From assembly GCA_947311845.1 (NCBI GenBank), contig CAMZMU010000117.1, forward strand, positions 79,028,394 through 79,092,393: a DNA stretch of 64,000 nucleotides, in the 5' to 3' direction. This DNA is from Poa pratensis. Its lineage: Eukaryota > Streptophyta > Magnoliopsida > Poales > Poaceae. Under the pieces are notes generated by a model, which was not told the DNA's origin, ran no database searches, and was given only the letters and a program-made list of their open reading frames with translations. Numbering within the stretch: the stretch's first letter is position 1; every line of letters begins with the position of its first letter. The position numbers were made by a program, and so were the translations under genes. Positions 58,691 through 64,000 of this stretch are shown piece after piece.

Positions 58691-60195
58691 TCATTGATGC
58701 GAGGAATTTCGCTTGATCATCTTGATCATTTGAGTCCCCGTCTTGACCGGAGTGTTGACCTTGATCATCTTGAAGCTCATCTTCAACAAAGGAAGGAGAG
58801 GGTTGATCTTGGTCTTGACCTTGGCTAGTGTTGACAATAGGAGAACTTGGTTCTTGAATAGCCTCTTGGTCAACTTGAGGAGGGCCTTGAACTTGTTCTT
58901 GGTAGGTGCATCATTTGCTTCCATAGAAGGTGCAACTTCAACTTGTGATGATGGATCTCCACATGAGTGGAGCTAGGACTTGCTTGAGGAGGCTCATGAT
59001 GGATTTCAATGGGGCGATGGAAACCAACCCCCATTCTTCTTATTGCTTCTTGAGGTTCCTCATTATCTACATCACAAACATGAAATTGCGCCACTTGGGA
59101 GCCGTCATTCTCATCGAACCTCACATCACAAGATTCTATGACTTTCCCAACGGTCTTGTCATAGACTCTATAGGTGTGAGATTCGGCACCGTAACCAACA
59201 AAAACACCCTCTAAAGCTTTAGATTCAAATTTAGACAAACGAACACTTTTGTTCTTATAGAAACACTTACAACCAAAAACTCGGTAGTAGGAGACATTGG
59301 GCTTGTTGCCGGTGAGCATCTCATAAGATGTAAACTTCTTGCCAACACGAAAGAATAACCGGTTAGATGAGTGACACGCCGTGGAGATAGCCTCGGCCCA
59401 TAAGAATAGCGGAGACTTAAACTCCGCCAACATAGACCTTGCCATATCCATGAGAGTCCGGTTCTTCCTTTCGGCTACACCATTTTGTTGAGGGGTATAT
59501 GCAGCGGAATATTGATGACGAATCCCCTCTTCACTAAGAAACTCATTTAAGGTGTAGTTCTTGAACTCGGAGCCATTATCACTCCTAATGACCAAAATAG
59601 GGACATTGTATTGGCGTTGAACAATATTGGAAAAGTCGATGATGGTTTGTTGGGTTTCATCCTTCGTCTTGAAGAAATAAACCCAAGTAAATCTTGAATA
59701 GTCATCAACAATCACCAAACAATATTTCTTCCCACCAAGACTAGGTTGAGGCACGGCACCAAAGAGATCAACATGAAGAAGTTCCAAAATCCTCGTTGAT
59801 GAAATAATGGTCTTGCCCGGATGGGGAGAATCATGCATCTTTCCTTCAACACAAGCCCTACAAAGACGATCTCTAGAAAAAGAAACATCCTCTTTTAGTC
59901 CAAGAATGTGGCCACCCTTGTGAAGACTTTGCAAAGTTCTCATGTTGACATGGGACAAGCGGCGATGCCACAACCACCCCACGTCGGCCTTTCCGAATAG
60001 GCATATTGCTTGAGTGTTGGTAGACCCCGAAAAGTCTACCACAAACAACTCATTTTCAACATACCCAACGAACATGACCTTTAGAGTCTTGCTCCTCAAG
60101 AGTACCACCATATCAATAGTAAAATGGACATCAAAGTTCATCTTATTAAGAGCACGAACGGACATAAGATTGTAACCTAGAGACTCAACAAGCAT
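58691..60195 (-). pseudogene. Copia pre-integrase and integrase
   Basis: From 60195 the frame reads SLGYNLMSVRALNKMNFDVH, LWHRRLSHVNMRTLQSLHKG and CRACVEGKMHDSPHPGKT (zinc domain), then ELLHVDLFGAVPQPS (Asp), VIRSDNGSEFKNYTL (Asp) and TPQQNGVAERKNRTLMDMAR (Glu). The C-terminal part runs to about 58925, where a frameshift enters a Lys-rich linker that joins RT. Confidence 0.85.
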
Positions 60196-60203
60196 GACAT
60201 TTA

Positions 60204-60392
60204 CAAGGGTGATATCCTTGCAACTACCACCTTGCCGAGACTCTTTACCTCAGCTTTTGAATTATCACCATAAGAGACGGTTATTGTATAATCTAGATTT
60301 GGTCTCAAGTCCGTCATAATCTCCTTGCTTCCGGTCATATGACTAGTGCATCCACTATCAACCACCCATTTCGATCCACCGGAAGCATAGTC
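60204..60392 (-). pseudogene. Copia protease segment after an in-frame TAG
   Basis: Directly in frame with gag beyond the TAG at 60395-60393: DYASGGSKWVVDSGCTSHMT, with DSG as the aspartic protease triplet, through VSYGDNSKAEVKSLGKVVV. A frameshift near 60225 then ends it at TAA (60203-60201), while the family sequence continues in the integrase frame. Confidence 0.75.
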
Positions 60393-62918
60393 CTACAAGA
60401 AATCATTGCTTGGATTTAGGTACCCATTTCTCAATGGGTCCTCTTTGGTTAGCAACAAGGGTCTTAGGACCCAAATAGAGTAATCAATGTAACCATCATA
60501 TGGACCAACATATTGAGCATAAACATCCCCATAATAATCAACATAAAGAATATAGTTGGGGTTGTTATGCCCCGCAAAGTCACTACGAGTGGTCTTGCCC
60601 CTTGTGGCACTACCACCCGCAATGGAAGTCTCGGCTTGTGCGGGCTTGGTCTTGATCTTCTTGTTGTTGCCCACTTTCTTCTTGGGCTCGGCTACATAAC
60701 CAAGACCCTCCTTCCCTTTGTGTGGTTTTTGCTCAAATAAGTAAGCAATACCCTTATCTTTACCTTTGGGAATAGAGGTCTTGGCACTAACATTTTCTTC
60801 AATAACATTTTCATGAACACGAGGAAGAATAGATATGCTAGTTGAGCTAGATTTAGAAAGTTGAGTTTGAAGTTGCTCATGAGACTTGACTAAAAGGGAG
60901 TGAGTTGTTTCCAAGGCCTTGTGAGCCTTGTCAAGCTTCTCCATATCCTCAAGAAGTCTAGCATTAGCAACCCCAAGTTCAACTTTCTCCTTTTTAAGCA
61001 CTTTATATTTAGCAACGACATGATCTCTATCCTTAATGATTTTATTAATGATATCATCATTTTTAGCATCAAGAGACTCAAGTCTTTCCTCAAGAGAACA
61101 TCTTTCTTCACTCTCTTCATCAAGAGAGGCATTCAAGGATGCTACGGAAGCATTCAAAGAGGCAATGGTGAGAGAATCCTCTCTCTCAATCTTACTCTTT
61201 TCTTGAAGAAGTTCTTCGGCCGCACATAGTTGTCTCATGAGAGACTCAACATGTTCCTTAGCTTCACCTTGCAAGTTAGTCATGAAAGTATCGAAAGCAA
61301 CAAGTTCTTTCTTAATCACAAGACTAGATTGATCACTCATTTCATGCATAGTCTTGGGAGAAGGAGATGATACCTCGGTGACATTAGCCATGAGGCAACG
61401 AGCGTTGTTGGTGGAGAAGTTCTCATTGGGGGATTCAAAGAGAGAAGATGATGAAGTTGATACAATAGCCAATGCGGCTACCTCTTTAGTAGGTGCATCT
61501 TCATCTTCGGAATCACTTGTGGCATATTCTTCTTGTGCCACCAACACAATTCTTGGTGCCTTCTTGAAGAAAGGCTTCCTTGGTCTTGCGGGCTTCTTTT
61601 GGATCAACTTTGAATGGTCCTTGGGGATGAGCTTCCCACCATTTTGCTCTCGGTTCTCATAAGGACACTCTCTTATGTAGTGGTTCTTGTCATGACAATT
61701 GTAGCACGTCTTCCACTTTGAGGCTAGCTCTTTCTTCCCACTTGAGTTGTTCTCTTTATCAACCTTGGCTTTAGCTTTTGCCGGGTCTTGCCAAAACTCT
61801 CTTGTGGCAAGAGCTATATGACCATTTAGAGCCGGTTCAAGATCATTTGGAGCAATGTTGCTTGGGCACGCTTCAACCTCATCAAGACATACCACCTTGG
61901 CCTTCAAAGCAAGTGAGGGGCCTTGTTTCATCCCCATGGCCCTAGCACGGCTATCTTCGGCATTCTTGGTGGCAACCTTGGAGGCTTGCACTTCTTGCAT
62001 AACTTCATTGGATGTCATTTCGTTGTAGTTGTGTCTTCCTTGAATGGCCTTCACCTCGATGGGCTCGGAAGGCAAGAGAGCATTCACATACTTCCTCTTG
62101 ACATAAGCATCATCCACATAGGTTGCCCCCACATCAAAGAAGGCCTTTGCAAGAGTCTTGAGTCTTCCATACATGTCTTCATGAGTCTCATTGTCAAACA
62201 TGTAGAAGCCTTCGGCATCATTGCTCAAAGACTCATATCGGTTTCTCTTCATGCTTTCATTCCCAAGAAATGCAACCTCAAGACAATTCCAAGCTTCTTT
62301 GGCGGTGGTGGCATTGAGAACATAATGCTTGTCACTTTCACCCACTGAAAGTTCAATCATATGGAGTGCGGAGGCATTGAGTTGCTTTTCGGCAAATTCT
62401 CTTCTTGTCACATTGCTTGGATCCGCAACCTTGTACCCATCTTCAATGATCCTCCAAAGCTCGATAGAGGCACTGTTAATATGAGATTTCATTGAGCGTT
62501 GCCAACTAGCAAAGGCTAATGCATTAAGCTTAGGTGGAGGACCAATGGGGTTTATGCGGGTGGTGATAGGTGGGTCGATAGGGTACCATCCCGGAACGTT
62601 ATGGTACTCTTCCTTCCCATCTTCATGCTTGGTAGGAGGAGATGGTTTAGATCCGGAGGTGGTTTCCAACCCCTTCTCATTTTTCTTTTTACCCTCCTCG
62701 GAATCACCTTCATCGGAGTTAGAGATACCCTCTAGTGGGATGGTTTCCGAAACCTTGGCATTTGTGAGTTTCATGAGCATGTCACGCAACTCATCAAATT
62801 TGACATTCATGTCATTCATGGACGATGTCAATGTTGTTTCCAACGATTTGATATCGGCCATGGATGCCATGGTCTCCTTGGCCTTGGCAAGATCGGCCTC
62901 ATCCTCACTTTGTGTCAT
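60393..62918 (-). CDS. Copia gag with CCHC knuckle and long coiled coil
   Basis: 841 codons from ATG at 62918. N-terminal acidic/helical part, then the gag core (LNALAFASWQRSMKSHINSA, RREFAEKQLNASALHMIELS, LGNESMKRNRYESLSNDAEG). The CCHC knuckle CYNCHDKNHYIREC lies near residue 410. A coiled-coil stretch follows at about residues 560-700 (LNASVASLNASLDEESEERC, LEERLESLDAKNDDIINKII). The C-terminus is basic then aromatic (NYILYVDYYGDVYAQYVGPY). It is much longer than ordinary Copia gag, as in SIRE/Maximus-type elements. It forms the virus-like particle and binds RNA. Confidence 0.88.
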   Translation of the reverse strand: MTQSEDEADLAKAKETMASMADIKSLETTLTSSMNDMNVKFDELRDMLMKLTNAKVSETIPLEGISNSDEGDSEEGKKKNEKGLETTSGSKPSPPTKHEDGKEEYHNVPGWYPIDPPITTRINPIGPPPKLNALAFASWQRSMKSHINSASIELWRIIEDGYKVADPSNVTRREFAEKQLNASALHMIELSVGESDKHYVLNATTAKEAWNCLEVAFLGNESMKRNRYESLSNDAEGFYMFDNETHEDMYGRLKTLAKAFFDVGATYVDDAYVKRKYVNALLPSEPIEVKAIQGRHNYNEMTSNEVMQEVQASKVATKNAEDSRARAMGMKQGPSLALKAKVVCLDEVEACPSNIAPNDLEPALNGHIALATREFWQDPAKAKAKVDKENNSSGKKELASKWKTCYNCHDKNHYIRECPYENREQNGGKLIPKDHSKLIQKKPARPRKPFFKKAPRIVLVAQEEYATSDSEDEDAPTKEVAALAIVSTSSSSLFESPNENFSTNNARCLMANVTEVSSPSPKTMHEMSDQSSLVIKKELVAFDTFMTNLQGEAKEHVESLMRQLCAAEELLQEKSKIEREDSLTIASLNASVASLNASLDEESEERCSLEERLESLDAKNDDIINKIIKDRDHVVAKYKVLKKEKVELGVANARLLEDMEKLDKAHKALETTHSLLVKSHEQLQTQLSKSSSTSISILPRVHENVIEENVSAKTSIPKGKDKGIAYLFEQKPHKGKEGLGYVAEPKKKVGNNKKIKTKPAQAETSIAGGSATRGKTTRSDFAGHNNPNYILYVDYYGDVYAQYVGPYDGYIDYSIWVLRPLLLTKEDPLRNGYLNPSNDFL

Positions 62919-62956
62919 ACTTCTCTTAGGCGGTTAAACCCAAAACAAGAGAGCCT

Positions 62957-62970
62957 AGCTCTGATACCAA
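62957..62970 (-). other. Primer-binding site of minus-strand Copia
   Basis: On the minus strand TTGGTATCAGAGCTAGG follows the 5' LTR end CGATCCTTTCA, complementary to initiator tRNA-Met. Confidence 0.85.
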
Positions 62971-62971
62971 T

Positions 62972-64000
62972 TGAAAGGATCGGTATGACACCTAGAGGGG
63001 GGGGGTGAATAGGTGCTACTCCAATTTTAGTCTTTTTCAATTTAGGCTTGACACAAAAGGTAAATTCTCTAGATATGCAACTACGGTGAATTTACCTATA
63101 TGACAAGCTAGCAACTAAGCACGATATAATAAGGCGGTAAACAAGGATAGAGGTAACCGAAGTCAAAGCACGCGGAGACACGGATGTAATCCCGAGTTCC
63201 TCCTTTTTAGGGGAGTACGTCTCGTTGGAGAGGTGTGAACCAACACAATGGTTCAACGGCCACAAAGGCCTCACCCTCTTCTCCGGTGAACCGCACCACA
63301 AAGGTTTGGTTCACTTCAACTATCGGAAACCTTCGAGGCGGAGTCCGGAGCCTTTACAACAACGATTTGGGGCACAACCCACAAAGGATTGGGGGCTCCC
63401 AAACAGCTACAATCTGTCACAAAGACAATCAAGTGAGTACAATAGGGGGCTAGGTTTTCCTAGTGGAAACCCTAGCAAATGGTCCCTCAAGTGAATGAGG
63501 GGGAAATGACAAACGGCTCGGTGAAGATGTAGATCGGGGCCTTCTCCTTCAATCCTCCAAAGATCAACAAGTTTGGGTGGAGGGATTGGGAGATCTAGTG
63601 ATTCTTGAGCTTGCAACAATGGGGATCTTGTATTCTGGGCGAGCTAGCTGGCTGGAGGTAGATGGAGGGGTATATATACCCCTCCCAGAAAAGTAGCCGT
63701 TGCAGAAAGAATCACACCGGAGACTCCGGTCCTAGTGACCGGAAACTCCGGCCTGGGGCGGAAACTCCGGCCTACAGGGCCGGAAACTCCGCCCCACACC
63801 AGGAGCTGAGCAACTTCTTCACAGCTGAGACTCGGGCCAAAACTCCGGTGCACTGGGGCCGGAATGTTTGGCCAGGGGCGGAAACTCCGGCCTAGGGGGC
63901 CGGAAACTCCGCCCCACACCAGGGGCTGAGCAGCAACTTCGCAGCAGAGGCTTGGGCAAAGACTCCGGTGCCCTGGGGCCGGAATGTTCGGCCAGGGGCG
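62972..64000 (-). repeat. 5' LTR of minus-strand Copia (cut by window end)
   Basis: Starts (plus view) TGAAAGGATCGG and matches 52390-53415 with no substitution seen and three indels. About 275 bp of it should lie beyond the window. Confidence 0.93.

Larger units (their letters stand above)
52390..64000 (-). mobile_element. Minus-strand Copia retrotransposon with extra 3' ORF, runs off window
   Basis: The element reads from right to left: 5' LTR (62972 to beyond 64000), primer site, gag with coiled coil, protease, integrase, RT, RNase H, an additional ORF and the 3' LTR (53693-52390). Comparing the two LTRs over the visible 1.03 kb I find no substitution, only three small indels (G7/G9 near 52423, a missing GT near 53049, G4/G3 near 53193). 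The insertion is therefore very recent. Yet pol has several frameshifts and an in-frame stop, so the copy was either mobilised in trans or contains sequence errors. Layout is like the SIRE/Maximus lineage of Copia, which carries an extra ORF after pol. Confidence 0.93.

Overview
The window is plant nuclear DNA from a grass, most likely a Triticeae (wheat, Aegilops or barley type) genome. The evidence is GT-AG introns, GC-rich first exons, many Stowaway elements with CTCCCTCCGT termini, Tourist elements with TTA target duplications, and nested LTR retrotransposons that fill most of the space. No tRNA, rRNA, CRISPR or bacterial-type feature was seen.

Three tandem copies of a five-exon 4-coumarate:CoA ligase-like (4CLL) gene lie on the plus strand at 313-6396, 22598-27115 and 34936-40658. 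Exons 2-5 have identical lengths (187, 146, 68 and 229 nt) in all three. Each reading frame ends in a peroxisomal PTS1 tripeptide (SRL, SRL, SKL). Copy 1 has a 4-nt deletion in exon 1. Copy 2 has an early stop, a 1-nt deletion and a 167-bp hAT-type MITE in exon 1. Only copy 3 is open throughout (555 aa). Back to back with copy 3, 289 bp away, is an apparently intact cinnamoyl-CoA-reductase-like gene (34646-33360, minus, 340 aa) that ends in ARL, also a recognised plant PTS1. This ligase/reductase pair with matching targeting signals and a shared intergenic region holding a G-box is the most interesting host feature: together the two enzymes could activate an acid to its CoA ester and reduce it, possibly in peroxisomes.

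Between copies 1 and 2 there is a LINE fragment (6860-7248 and 13999-14225) split by a Gypsy LTR retrotransposon (7249-13998). The Gypsy element has lost protease/RT/RNase H, which fuses gag to integrase. Next is a large Mutator-like element (about 14353-21977) with a decayed FAR1-type transposase and a convergent Ulp1-like cysteine protease gene. Intron 1 of copy 3 holds a compact MULE (36123-37894) with 142-bp TIRs and a 9-bp target duplication, which encodes only the C-terminal part of a transposase. From 27.1 to 33.3 kb and 40.7 to 45.2 kb the sequence is intergenic with MITEs.

At 45289-51769 lies a papain-type cysteine endopeptidase gene of the KDEL-tailed kind, split in exon 3 by a Copia element (46417-51408) with identical 177-bp LTRs and a 5-bp TSD. 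From 52390 to beyond the window end is a minus-strand Copia element whose two LTRs show no substitution over the visible ~1 kb. It carries gag, pol and an extra ORF after RNase H. Several frameshifts in these very young elements lie in homopolymer runs, so sequence error must be excluded before the breaks are taken as biological.
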